Made by a program: the position numbers and the translations under genes. This document shows, piece after piece, positions 23,391 to 33,515 of a stretch of 64,000 nt of DNA (position 1 is the stretch's first letter; every line of letters begins with the position of its first letter). The DNA lies in NCBI RefSeq assembly GCF_019649055.1, contig NW_026570241.1, positions 1,254,501 through 1,318,500 on the forward strand. The letters are read 5' to 3'. The notes beneath the pieces are model-generated. The model ran no database searches and was not told the DNA's origin. It was given only the letters and a program-made list of their open reading frames with translations. Source of the DNA: Paramacrobiotus metropolitanus (taxonomy: Eukaryota; Tardigrada; Eutardigrada; Parachela; Macrobiotidae).

Positions 23391-23798
23391 CTAGCAAAAC
23401 CACTTTTCATCACAAAATGCGCAATGAGCTGAAAATAAAATTAATAAAAAACTCAGTACTTCGACAGCTTTGCACAGCATGTTTGGCTCGTACTGCAGAC
23501 GCTCGAGGTGTCTTTTTGCACTCGATCGAAAACAGTTTGCAGCTGCTCTACGGATATGTCCTAAACTTAATTCAGTTAGCAATCCGTACTCACCAGCGAG
23601 ATGACGGGTAGGAATTGGTTCGGCGGTACGGGAATCAAGGCAGCATGGAACGACTGCCTTTGGTGGCGCTGCGAGCCTTGCAGCGTCATTTTGGGCGTTA
23701 AGAGACGGATACCAAGCAGCGCGTCCGGCAACAGACATCTCCACTGTACACATTAACATTGCAAATATTTTCTTTGCTATGTCACGGGCAATTTCCAT
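23391..23798 (-). CDS. Possible small secreted protein, two exons
   Basis: ATG at 23798 starts a basic-hydrophobic leader (KKIFAMLMCTVEMSVAG) followed by a short Pro/Ala-rich region with PCCLDSRT. A strong donor (CTG|GTGAGT) ends exon 1 at about 23594, and an acceptor (GTTTAG|GACATA) starts exon 2 at 23560 after a very short gap, with matching phase. Exon 2 adds a basic tail. No family recognised. It could be a neuropeptide-like or cysteine-containing secreted peptide, or a chance frame; the intron would be only about 33 bases. Confidence 0.3.
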   Translation of the reverse strand: MEIARDIAKKIFAMLMCTVEMSVAGRAAWYPSLNAQNDAARLAAPPKAVVPCCLDSRTAEPIPTRHLAGEYGLLTELSLGHIRRAAANCFRSSAKRHLERLQYEPNMLCKAVEVLSFLLILFSAHCAFCDEKWFC

Positions 23799-24640
23799 CT
23801 TAAAATTGAAAATGGTAACAACTTAGGAAGTTATACAGCTTCGGAAGTTGGTAACAACTCAGGAAGTACAAGAGCGTCAAGCTTTTATGAATTGCAAGCG
23901 TTATCCATGTATAGCCGACTGTTGAAATAGGTAATTAATTTTAGACATGGCAAACATGAACTGCAAAAGAAGCACGATTAACTCATCCACCGCCATAACC
24001 GCTTGGCAACGTAGCAACATTAGTAAGCTTCATTCGATAACAAACAGACTGTTCTCTACTGTACTTACTTGACGCACATGCAACAACGTAACCCGCTTTT
24101 CGCAAAAGTTAACTGCGTTTTGTATCTGTTAATACTAGGAGTAGTGCACTTGTATAAACCTCGGGTACGAGTAAGTACAGCCATGATATGTATATATGTA
24201 AATCAAACAACAATCTGAAGAGGGACTTTGCCGAAGTTAATGTATTTACAAGTTACAACCCACTTGCACGAGTACAGTTGTAACTTGTATTCGTGCAAGT
24301 GGGTCGCAAATCTACTTTGCAAAGCTGGTTTTTGTGGCGAAGGAGGTGAAAAGTGCTAACTTATATCCACACGGCAAAAAATGAGCGCACACTATTCTGG
24401 TTTTAAAACATGGAAAATGGTAACAAAGTGTCGAAAATGGAAAACGAACGTCGAACATGGAAAATGGTGAAACAAGAACGCGGACATACTCAACATATAC
24501 TCGTAATTACCCCTCGTATTATCAAATTAAATTGTAAGCGAATTTTCTATCCTGGGATCCGGTATGTTGGGATATTGCAGACTTTCCGTGCGGTAACTGA
24601 GGTTTGAAGAGTGCCGGCATGGCCGGAAGTGCGCAATTAC
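23799..24640. other. Intergenic with a 50-base palindrome
   Basis: At about 24250-24303, CCCACTTGCACGAGTAC is followed 15 bases later by its near reverse complement GTATTCGTGCAAGTGGG. No coding signal otherwise. Confidence 0.4.
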
Positions 24641-24792
24641 AGCTGAGTATCTTACCTTGCGGTACAGATTGCTCACTGCCGGCACCTTCCGCCTGTGCCC
24701 GGTCTCTTCGCCCCCAAACAAGCCCCTTTCCGGTAAAAGTTCGGGTTAGTGAGCGCGTCAGGCCGGATGTAACGGTCAACGCAGTCGCTTTT

Positions 24793-25692
24793 TCATCGTC
24801 CGGCTCGTTTTATCTCCTCGTTCGGCAGCGCTTGAGCGGCCGCTTCGGTTGCCGCTCCGATGCGGAAGCTGTGTGTACTGAAGCGCAGGCGGTCGGGGTG
24901 GCCATCCAGGAGAGACTTCAGGGATCGATCCACTCGCTCCCGTGTGAGATAGCGACCATCGGCATAGCGGTAGAAAGGTTCTGCCATTCCCCATTGCATC
25001 TCCCGCTGCCGGTGGTAAGCTTCGATAGCGCGGACAGGGCACACTGAGCGGTTAGTGGCGGTGAGCTCGATCTTTGTGCCTGCTGCGAACTGGTCCGATT
25101 TCGTCCGTTTCAGTGAGACTATCACACGCGCGCCCGTCAACTGTACGTCGTTGCATGTCAGAGTTGATGCCGCATCGAACAAGCTGGACGTCTTGCTGAC
25201 CAGCTCACTGACTCGCATGAACCCAAAGAAAGCCATGCAGAACGCGCTCCATAGCATCACGGCCTCTTCAGTGTTATCGTGCTCTGCCAGTCGCGTTTTG
25301 AGCATGCGCATCACGTTCAGCGTAATCGGTAGACGTTGATCAGGCGTCGGCCCCTTAAGCCGCTTGTATCCGTTAACCGCCCGCACGACCAGGTCGTCGG
25401 CTGTTGGGTTAGGCAACGCTGCTTCTCGATGATGATTGTGGATCGCCGCCAAATACACTTTGCATGTCCGATAAGCTGCCTTGTCCTCGAAAAGCTGCGC
25501 GACAAACGCCGCGACCGTCGCCGGAGCTGCTGGGAGTGGTGTTAGGCGATTGGCAAGGCAGAAAGCTTGGAAACGGCTCAATGAAGGATCGTATGTCGTT
25601 CGGGAGGATGAGGAAATGTTTGCGCCGAGGAGGCGCTGCAGAGTCGGGTTTGGTCGTAAGACTCCTGTAGGCTCCCGAAAATGTCCGGACAT
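24793..25692 (-). CDS. Tyrosine recombinase of the DIRS-type element, prematurely stopped
   Basis: Integrase-like enzyme that would circularise or insert the extrachromosomal DNA copy. 299 codons: N-terminal SAM-like core-binding region (RTTYDPSLSRFQAFC, residues about 33-47) and catalytic domain with Arg I in FMRVSEL, Lys region LKRTKSD, and His-x-x-Arg in THSFRIGAAT. The frame stops (TGA, 24793-24795) right after IKRAGR, where the family has Trp. The next codons in the same frame carry the expected Tyr box (DRYIR), so the active-site nucleophile lies beyond the stop. The copy should be inactive unless the stop is read through. Its 5' end overlaps the RT frame. Confidence 0.85.
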   Translation of the reverse strand: MSGHFREPTGVLRPNPTLQRLLGANISSSSRTTYDPSLSRFQAFCLANRLTPLPAAPATVAAFVAQLFEDKAAYRTCKVYLAAIHNHHREAALPNPTADDLVVRAVNGYKRLKGPTPDQRLPITLNVMRMLKTRLAEHDNTEEAVMLWSAFCMAFFGFMRVSELVSKTSSLFDAASTLTCNDVQLTGARVIVSLKRTKSDQFAAGTKIELTATNRSVCPVRAIEAYHRQREMQWGMAEPFYRYADGRYLTRERVDRSLKSLLDGHPDRLRFSTHSFRIGAATEAAAQALPNEEIKRAGR

Positions 25693-27125
25693 GGTGTTGG
25701 CAACTGCGACTCCTGAGGGGCCAGCTTTCGGAACCGCTCCGTCTGAAAACGATATAAGGCATCAGCTATTCCGTTATCAACACCGCGAACGTGTTTCAAG
25801 GTTAGGGTGAAATTATTATCTGCCGCCGCCCGCGTCGAGCGCCGCATAAGATCAAGGACGCCCGGGCTGCTGGAGCGCAGGCGTGCCCATGCCTCCACAG
25901 CGCCGGCGTTGTCAGTACGGAAAATGATTTTTCGTCGCCACAAAATCCGCCCCCAAACAATAGCCGCGAGGAGGATGGGAACCATCTCCAGGTACTCAAT
26001 TGATGGCGGGCGTTGCAGGATCCACTTCGGCCACCTAAGCTGGAACCATTCGTTTTGATAAAAGGCTCCCAGACCAAGCGTGGCGGATGCGTCTGTATAA
26101 AGGTGCAGTACGTCGGAGGTGGTCCAGTCAGGGTCCAGGAAGAGGGCCGTGCCGTTCCATTGTGGCAGATACGTTCTCCACCAATCCAGATCACTGTGAA
26201 AGTCGTCGGTGAGGGTGATAGTGGAACGTCCATGGAAGGCGGAAAGCAGCATTATCATTCGCCTCGTGAACAGCCGACTGGATGGTACGCATTTTGAGGC
26301 AAAGGACAATGTACCGATCAGACTTTGCAGCTCGTTAGTGGTACAAGATTCCCTTCCGACCCATTTCTTTAGGGTTTCCAATATGTCCAGCTGCTTATTG
26401 TTGGGCAGGCTGAGAGTCTGCACCACCGAGTCAAGCACTATGCCGAGGAATGTCAGCCGAGTGGCGGGGCCCTCTGTTTTGCCCAGAGCTAATGGCACCC
26501 CAAGCTCGCTGCACACTGCCTCCATAGACTGCATGAGCAGATTACACTCGATCGTCCGAGGTTTGCCAACGAAAAAGAAATCATCTACGTAGTGTAGCAA
26601 AGTAACTAGCTGTGCTCTCTTTCCCACACACCAGTGAACAGCAAGGGAGAAGAATTCAAAGATATAAGGTGAAGAGCGGCAACCGAACGGTAGCACTATG
26701 TCGAAAAAGTACTCACCGCTAATCTTGAACCCCAGCAGGTTCCAGTCAGCGCGTCTGACGGGAATGAGGCGAAACGCGGACTTGATGTCCATCTTGGCCA
26801 TCACTGCGCCTTTGCCGGCGGTCACGACTAGGCGTACAGCGTCGTCGACTGAACAGTACTGCAAGGGCATTTCATCGCCCCTTATGTGGTCGTTGACGCT
26901 GTTTCCGTACGGTTGGGAAAGGTCCATTATAGTCTGATGGCCCCCGTCTTTTTTTGGACGGCAGCCCAGCGCGTTAACAACGAAGTGAGGCAGCGGAGGA
27001 GCGGAGAAGGGCCCGACGGTATGACCCAGCGAAACCTCCTTTCTTATGCTTTTCAGGAGCGCGTCGTGGTGAATTCGTGCGGACTGTGAATTACTTGTGG
27101 ACCGGCTTTGTTGCGGTCCTGTATA
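25578..27125 (-). CDS. Reverse transcriptase/RNase H of the DIRS-type element
   Basis: Open from about 27125 without ATG. It begins with the family-typical lead LGHTVGPFSAPPLPHF and PKKDGGHQTIMDLSQPYG. RT boxes: MAKMDIKSAFRL (Asp), DIVLPFGCRSSPYIF, LLHYVDDFFFV (YVDD), ALGKTEGPATRLTFLGIVLD and SLIGTLSFASK. RNase H: LYTDASATLG (Asp), YLEMVPILLA (Glu), FRTDNAGAV (Asp) and HVRGVDNGIADALYR (final Asp), so all four acidic positions are present. The frame overlaps gag upstream and the recombinase downstream in other phases. This is the best preserved frame of the element. Confidence 0.9.
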   Translation of the reverse strand, partial: YTGPQQSRSTSNSQSARIHHDALLKSIRKEVSLGHTVGPFSAPPLPHFVVNALGCRPKKDGGHQTIMDLSQPYGNSVNDHIRGDEMPLQYCSVDDAVRLVVTAGKGAVMAKMDIKSAFRLIPVRRADWNLLGFKISGEYFFDIVLPFGCRSSPYIFEFFSLAVHWCVGKRAQLVTLLHYVDDFFFVGKPRTIECNLLMQSMEAVCSELGVPLALGKTEGPATRLTFLGIVLDSVVQTLSLPNNKQLDILETLKKWVGRESCTTNELQSLIGTLSFASKCVPSSRLFTRRMIMLLSAFHGRSTITLTDDFHSDLDWWRTYLPQWNGTALFLDPDWTTSDVLHLYTDASATLGLGAFYQNEWFQLRWPKWILQRPPSIEYLEMVPILLAAIVWGRILWRRKIIFRTDNAGAVEAWARLRSSSPGVLDLMRRSTRAAADNNFTLTLKHVRGVDNGIADALYRFQTERFRKLAPQESQLPTPCPDIFGSLQESYDQTRLCSASSAQTFPHPPERHTILH

Positions 27126-28550
27126 CCGAATGTCAGCTCCGGTGTGCTAGGTGTTAAGGATGAACTGACGGAGGTTTTTATCGGGATGATCCGTGAGCAG
27201 CCTGGCAAAAGCGTCGGCACGCAGGGGCGTCCAAGCGCTTGAGGGAACTCTCGACGGCTCAGCGACTTCCGGCTTTGCACTGGGGTGCTTTGTGTTCCTT
27301 TTTCCGGCAGTGCTCGCAGACGTAAAGGCGCCGATATTTGCATGGTTCGGTCAACTTCGGTGCAGTGGCCGTAGTTACGATTGCGGCAGATTTCGCCCCC
27401 CGCTGCTGGGGCGGGACAAAAGGGCGATACGTAACCCGCCTGGCCGCGGCGTGGCTGCTTGCACTGGGCGATAAAGTGCCCCAGCTCTCCGCAGTTCCGG
27501 CATTTGTCCGTGGAGGCTGCTGTCTTCTTCAATCTATTTTCTGGGGCGCTGTCGCTGGCAGCCTCCTCTGGCACGGCGTTTTGGATATAATCGGCGTAAG
27601 TGTCGTCATGCTGGCGGGCCCACATGTCAACTTCGTGAGGGTGGCTGGTCATGAGCGATCTGAATTGCCGGTCATATTCGAGCCAATGGGCGGTCGGAAC
27701 CCCCCGGTCGACGTATGCCGCAATCAGATCTTGATACTTAGCCAGGGCTGTAGCTAGCTCCGGCACGATTGTGACGCGGTATGCCAGAAACACGGAAAAG
27801 GCGCGGATCAGGAGGTGAAGGAGTCAACGACTACGCGCACTTCGTTTGGCTTTAACACGACGTGTCCTCTTGACATTACTAGCTTGGAGCCTCCATGCTT
27901 CGGTTTTTCCACCCGGTTTTTTGGTAGCAAGCAATCAAAATCGACGTACCGCGTTGGGTCCGCCAGTCGCCGGCGAACCCTGCTGGGGACCGCTGGCAGG
28001 TGCTTCGCCCGATCGAGCAGAGCGTTGCGAGCGGACGATGATGCGCGGTATCCGCTTCGTTGATTTCCGCAGGGATCCAGACGGTCAAAAATCGGCAGGC
28101 GGGCGGGTGAGCGGCTGCGAGACGACGAGCGGCTCCTGAACTGCTGCTCTTACCTCTTCGTCGGCGATGCGCGCGTCCGCTGCTTCCTCTGCTGTGATGC
28201 ACATCCCTTTTTCCGTCCGGCTGCGACTCAATCTGGATGACAGATGCAGTTGCTGGAGAAACAGGCCGGGGAACCCCAAGCTCCCTGGTTGCCAGCGATG
28301 TGACAATATCCAGGAGCTGTTAGATTTGTCGCTGCTGTTGGTCCTGTCGCACCATCACGATTTGCAAATCGGGTGCCGGTGGATCCACAACTACGACTTT
28401 CGACCTGATTGTAGGAGCAGGGGACTGGGATCGATCGCGTTTTCGACTGGGACGCATCCTTGATTGTGGAGCCCGGCCTCCTCTGATGCCACCGCCAGAG
28501 CGCGTTTTTCTCGGGCTAAGGTTTCGGTTAGGCTTTTTCTTTGGTGGCAT
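27053..28550 (-). pseudogene. Gag of the DIRS-type element, frameshifted
   Basis: Protein-like sequence moves between frames. A basic start at 28550 (MPPKKKPNRN) runs to about 28320, a stretch near 27960-27822 reads YVDFDCLLPKNRVEKPKHGG and stops at a TGA, and then the frame shifts into AFSVFLAYRVTIVPELATAL down to 27053. The last part holds a CCHC knuckle (CRNCGELGHFIAQC) and a second Cys/His cluster (CRNRNYGHC). At least one frameshift, near 27820, separates the conserved YVDFD region from the knuckle region. Would bind element RNA. Confidence 0.7.
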
Positions 28551-28569
28551 TATGCAGAATGCTTCTGAT

Positions 28570-28914
28570 CACCGTTAATTAACGACACGAAGTGTATTGC
28601 TGGAAGATTTTAGCGAAAATTCCAGAAATTCGACGTAACAGCATGAATGTAGCCGAAAACACGAATGCGAGTGAGAGTGAGCTGTAACGCGCGAAAGGCA
28701 AAATGCACACGGCACCATGCTGCCGGTGCCGGGATTAACAGGGAAACAACTGTACAGGAATTCGTAAATTACGCCAATTTAACATTAGCTAAGTTACACT
28801 TAACTTTCATTTAATGCGATCGAAATGTGTTTCACACTATTAAACCCTATGTTTTGATTTGGATTTGCTCTAGCCTTTGTCACATGCCCGCCAAGCAAGC
28901 GGATGCCTACTCAA
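28570..28914. other. Flank of the DIRS-type element, nothing recognised
   Basis: Probable element-terminal or flanking sequence. No coding signal. Confidence 0.3.
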
Positions 28915-29095
28915 CGTGGCAACGTCCCAGTTCCCTCAACTCCATCTCACTGCCGTGGCTGCGTAGGATCGGGATGACAACTGCTGAGCCTGATACACTA
29001 CAACTAATTCACTGCTAATTCAACAAATATTCTTAAATTTCTAAAACTCCAGTTTGGCGGGCAATATTCACGGCTGTAGGAATCAGGAACCAGCA
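28915..29095 (-). pseudogene. Decayed duplicate of the 19.2-19.4 kb gene end
   Basis: About 180 bases align with 19195-19380 (shared GTCCAGTTCCCTCAA, ATGACAAC.GCTGA.CCT and AAACTCCAGTTTGG). On the - strand the terminal-exon frame is interrupted by stops here. It is a fragment of the same unknown gene or of a repeat carrying it. Confidence 0.45.
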
Positions 29096-29798
29096 GTGCA
29101 GAAACGAACAGTGCCATAGTAAATGTGTTATGGTTTTATTCGATGTTAACAAATTACTTCGCTGGCAGTATCTACTGTACAGTAAATGTAGAATCCATTT
29201 CAGTTAGCATGAGATGCAACAGTTCCTGTAACACTCTGAGCATTCCGCGTCACATCTCACGGCATAATCGCACAGAAAACTAACTAGGAGTAGGTACAGA
29301 AAATATAACTAACTAGGTCTGTAAACTAACCACGTCTGTAAATAAACGGAACGGATTTTTTATGTCAAATGTACAACGCTTTGCCAATCATCTTCCACAA
29401 GTTAACAGTGAGTTAATTGTTAGTCTTATTCAGTCTGCCAACAAGGCAGGAATGTGCATTTACGCGCAAAATTTGAAAGGGATTGGTCCATAATGAGACT
29501 TTTGGTACACCTGAATGTATTTAAACTTTTTGGAATTTTGATACCCTCATAACTTCGCAACCGGATGTTGCGCGCGCAAACGGTTTTCTCACCTTGGTAA
29601 ACAATTCTTCTGGCTACAAAATACCATAAAGCAATGCAAAAAAGGTTTTGGGAGCGCGCACCAGCGAAACTTCCCCTGGATGTTCACGAACTTGGTGCTA
29701 TGTACCGGGCCAAATCCCTTAAGACGTATAATTATTAAAACATATCAACGGCTAGCGTTTTTGGTAAGATTTCAGCGCACTACTAAGATTTCAGCGCA
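29096..29798. other. Intergenic; small tandem duplication
   Basis: Contains AGATTTCAGCGCACTACT twice in tandem at about 29768-29806. No gene seen. Confidence 0.3.
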
Positions 29799-31861
29799 CT
29801 ACTTTTTAGCCGCTTTCCATTCGTCGATCTGTTTGCTGGTAATTTTTAGCACCAGAAAGGTCACAGTGAGTTCTCGAGTCGCAACGATGACCGTATGTCG
29901 ACCATCCCGCTTTGAGCCGTACGTTGCCTCCTTGTAGGATCCATCAATGTGCGCATACACGGCCAGACCCCGCTTCAGAATATCCACCGCGCTAATGATT
30001 TCCACTGTTGAGGCTTTTGGTTTCTCGTCATTATAACGAGGAGTATGCAGGATCTTAGTTCGGGACACCAACTACACCGGGATACCAATAACTGTTGGAA
30101 GAGAGGAAGAAAATCTTCTCTTCCTGTTGGCACAAGAGCCCCAAAACGCGACTCAGAATATGCTTGCGGGGTTTCGCGGAGAATTCCGAAGGTTGCTGGA
30201 AGCTGTCATTAGTTGTGGAATGCTTGCGTAAGTAAATTACGCACACTTCTGTTGGATACAGTAGCATACTCTGCATAATACACATACGTAAGCAGAGTTA
30301 AATGACTTGAATCTAAGCTGACCGCCACGTTTAATTAACTACAGAAAGCCCGAAGCCATTCAAACCTGTACGGGACCGTCCGCCAATTGAGCGTCAGTCA
30401 GACGAGGAAACGGACAAGACACAAAGCATCACCCAACATCAGGCGCCGATTACCACACGAGGACGGTAAATTCTGACGCGTGCACGCCGCATCAGCCCAT
30501 CTACAGTAAAAGCCAGAGATCAAAATACCGTACGAGTGTAGTATTGCACAGTTTTTGCATTACTGAACTTTTTTTGTGCAACACTGAAGCTTTAAATGTG
30601 CTGTTCAAAAACAAGGAGAAAATTATAAGAGGGTCTTCGATTAAAAAAATTATTTCGAAAATGTATGGACAACATTGCGAACGGTGCTAATCTGTCAGTT
30701 TCACAGTGCCACTCTGTCACTGTTGCAATGTTCTACCCACTTCTACGTAATACTGAAGCAGTTCTGCTGCAGAACTTCTGCATAAATCCTGCTTAATGTC
30801 AAATCTCTACATTGTATGAAATTATCAATACCGCGCTGGTGAGATTACTTAACTTTATACGGCGGTTTAATAACTTTAATGGAATTAGTATCTAGCAAGC
30901 GGTTTTGCCGGCCACAGATGACTGCTTACTTTTCCACGGCTTTGTATATAACGTACTCCTCAGCCGCTAACGTATCCCGTTGCAGAATCATCTCCAGAGT
31001 TTTCGGACCAGCTACAATAAATTGATCTGACTGGAAAACGATCAGACTAAACTCATCCGCAATATGCAGGCATCTCTCCACAATCCTGTCAGAATCCGGC
31101 GTCCAACGAAGCGCCTGCGCCAGAAGTTAGAAGCGCAACATCATTAAACTGGTTTGCGGCAGGCGTAGACGTCATTATAGTTATTTGATTACTGTACCAC
31201 TAACCTTTTCCAGATAGAGCAGACAGTTGTCGGGCTTCATTTGGTTGAGGATAAAGTCGGCGCAGCGGTTAGCCAGCCATGGCAAATCGTATTTGTCAGC
31301 ACAATACAAAGTCTGTACAACGTTCTCCCCTTTAAGGTTGTCCACTAAATCATATAGATGTGCCTGCATGAAACCCTATTTAGAGTCTTGCGAACCAAAA
31401 ATAAAAGGCGTAACCGAAGTACTTGAATACTGCTACCGCTGTGCTACTGTTACAGCCTGCAGCTACTCGTTACTGTCGCGAACACGCTACATCAGGCACT
31501 GCTGACAGACAAACCGCTGATTCGTGGTATGAAATAGTACCACAGCAGATAAAAGAGCGTGAAATGGTGTACTTCAGCATATTTCGAAGGCATCGGGAGC
31601 GATTTCGGGGATGTGTATGGTATCCAGCTCGCGTTCGGCCAAGCTACCGTGAAACATTGTGTGGAAGACATCGCTGCTGATGCTCAAGGCAAACCTGCGT
31701 ACATCATGAAGAACCGTTTTTCGTCTTACCGTAGATTAAGAAACGAAAACACAGCTCCATTGTTCCTACTTATGGGCTGGAAAGATCCTCAAGTCACCAT
31801 GATCGCGTCCTACTGCAAATTTGATGTCGCTAAGTTCGCCGCTGGATAAAACCGCCTTCAT
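29799..31861 (-). pseudogene. BTB-BACK-PHR domain protein gene, apparently decayed
   Basis: Likely former adaptor of a cullin-3 ubiquitin ligase (BTBD1/2/3/6 type). ATG at 31861. Exon 1 31770-31861 (GELSDIKFAVG..FPAHK). Exon 2 31694-about 31573 (ALSISSDVFHTMFHGSLAER, the BTB core). Exon 3 31205-31363 (ENVVQTLYCADKYDLPWLA). Exon 4 30930-31114 (BACK start). The next exon starts after TACTGTAG near 30500 (KWADAACTRQ, LMLGDALCLVRF) and another starts near 30260 (PTEVCVIYLRKHST). The PHR end is at 30050-29799 (VDILKRGLAVYAHIDGSYKE, TYGSKRDGRH). Breaks: TGA in frame at the end of exon 2, a one-base loss after LCLVRF, and a frame change inside PHR. Otherwise splice phases agree. Either a young pseudogene or a region with sequence errors. 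Confidence 0.7.
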
Positions 31862-31974
31862 TCGATTAGCGATCTGTGGAACCATTCCTCGACGCTCGGT
31901 GTTCGTGAACTATGGCTGGCTCGTGATAGACCGCGACAATCATTATATTAACGAAGTGGCTATTTTGCCGCAGT

Positions 31975-32060
31975 GTTTGCGGCTAAATAGCCAGTTGGCT
32001 ATTTTGCCGCACTAAGGTGGGCGAAATAGCTTGTTGGCTATTTTACCGCACACTGCGTTA
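31975..32060. repeat. Left terminal inverted repeat of the DIRS-like element
   Basis: Reads TGGCTATTTTGCCGCACTAA and similar units. Its reverse complement matches 35690-35785 at roughly nine bases in ten by eye. Confidence 0.65.
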
Positions 32061-32226
32061 AATTCTTGTGGAAATTCCGTACACTCGAACGGCAGACAGA
32101 GTTGGGCGTTTGCGGGAAGAACAGGTCGACGGCGCGGCGGCATACACGAGATCGAAGGTGCAGGTGATGACCTCACCGGTTCGAGTCTCCGATATCCCCA
32201 CTTCCGCCCGACTGCCCCCAAACAAT

Positions 32227-32820
32227 CTATCCGGTCCGATAGGGATTCAGTGTCACAGGTGGCCCGGAGTGGCGAACGTAGCGGGTGTAACAGTTGCTCC
32301 GCCAGCGTCCAGCCAGTTGAATGGCGTGGTCAGGCACGTTATTGCCGGCGGCCGTCGTTGCCGCGCCGATACGAAAACTGTGTGTGTTGAACCGTTCTCT
32401 CTCGGGGTGATTCTTGAGGAGGAGGCGGAGGCATTTCTCCACATCTGCCCTCGTGACGTACTTGCCATCTTCGCGCTGCAACAGCGGCTGCTCGTTTGCA
32501 GGCTCCGAAACGCGAGCACGGTAATTCCGGTATGCCTGCACGGGACAGACTGAACGCCCAGTCGCCGTCAGCGCTACAGAACTACCTTGCCCCGTCTGGT
32601 CCGTCTTTGTGACCTTCAGCTGCACCGTTAGGCGGTGGCCAGCATCCATTACGTCCCCCCATAACAAAATCCGCTGTGGGTCAAAACGGTTGGCGGCGGC
32701 TGCTGTTATTTCTCCAATACGGAAGAAGCCGAAGAACAGGAATGCGAACGTCGTCCAGTACAGGAGCTGTTCGTACTCTGATATGCCGGCCGCTCTTAAG
32801 GCGTCTTTCAAATATCGCAT
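32227..32820 (-). CDS. Tyrosine recombinase (C-terminal catalytic part), DIRS-like
   Basis: 197 codons of catalytic domain with every active-site element visible: Arg I in FFRIGEI, LKVTKTD strand with Lys, His-x-x-Arg in THSFRIGAAT, and the Tyr box GRWRSNCYTRYVRH. The N-terminal core-binding domain is missing upstream of about 32870. It is clearly related to the recombinase at 24.8-25.7 kb (shared SVCPV..Y, YVTRADVEKCL vs YLTRERVDRSL and THSFRIGAAT) but diverged and carries the Trp that the other lost. It is a fragment of its element, so function on its own is doubtful. Confidence 0.8.
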   Translation of the reverse strand: MRYLKDALRAAGISEYEQLLYWTTFAFLFFGFFRIGEITAAAANRFDPQRILLWGDVMDAGHRLTVQLKVTKTDQTGQGSSVALTATGRSVCPVQAYRNYRARVSEPANEQPLLQREDGKYVTRADVEKCLRLLLKNHPERERFNTHSFRIGAATTAAGNNVPDHAIQLAGRWRSNCYTRYVRHSGPPVTLNPYRTG

Positions 32821-33366
32821 GTGCGACAGTAGTCAGTTGGCTCGCCTTCTGTTCAGTCGATCTGACAATCTGATACGTTTCAGTTTGCCGATTTAATCCT
32901 CTGCTGTTTTCGTTTAACAAAGCAGTACAGGGAATTTGCCACGAATTTAACTGCACTTAGCTTGCTAACTGTTCTTTAAAATAGCTGCTCAGCTATTTTG
33001 CCGCACTATGGCCGGCAAAATAGTCAGTTGGCTATTTTGCCACATCAGTATTGCAGCTGTCTCGCCGCGCACTTTCAATGAGCTCTGTACGGCTCCTTTA
33101 CCTTCTCATGAATTTCTGGAATTCAGTCTTGTGCTCAGCTTGCACCATCTCTTTGATCAGCTCTTGCGCTGATTCTTGCTCCGTTTCTTGCATTGCCCTT
33201 GTCATTAAACATGCCTTCAGTTACGTTGTTGCGTTAGACCGCTTGGGATGAACCAGCTTCATCCCAATCGGAGACACGTGTGTAATTGTGTTGTATCAGT
33301 AAGAGCGTCTTCGGCCAGCATCGTTGCCGGCCGTGCCACCTTTCATCCTAACAGCCGATAGCTTGT

Positions 33367-33515
33367 GGGAACGGCACAGCCGGGAACGGCACAGCCGTGG
33401 AACGGCACAGCCGTGGAACGGCACAGCCGTGGAACGGCACAGCCGTGGAACGACACAGCCGTGGAACGGCACAGCCGGGGACGGCACAGCCGGGAACGGC
33501 ACAGCCGGGAACGGC
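33367..33515. repeat. 16-base minisatellite (about 10 copies)
   Basis: Tandem units GTGGAACGGCACAGCC, some shortened to 15 bases. Because 16 is not a multiple of three, every frame stays open and gives artificial Arg/His/Pro-rich open frames on both strands; these are not treated as genes. Confidence 0.9.

Larger units (their letters stand above)
24650..28560 (-). mobile_element. DIRS-type tyrosine-recombinase retrotransposon, degenerate
   Basis: On the - strand the order is Gag (28.55-27.05 kb), RT/RNase H (27.12-25.58 kb) and tyrosine recombinase (25.69-24.65 kb), the last two overlapping in different frames, as in DIRS/Ngaro elements. Composition is more GC-rich than the flanks. Terminal repeats were not resolved by eye, so the limits are approximate. 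Damage: several frameshifts in gag and a stop in the recombinase just before its catalytic tyrosine. Confidence 0.8.

Noticed and set aside
29799-30071. First taken as an independent unknown gene
   Set aside because: Pattern comparison showed it is the PHR-domain end of the BTB-BACK-PHR gene.
31559-31849. + strand open frame of 96 codons
   Set aside because: It is the shadow of the BTB exons on the - strand, where conserved BTB residues are evident.
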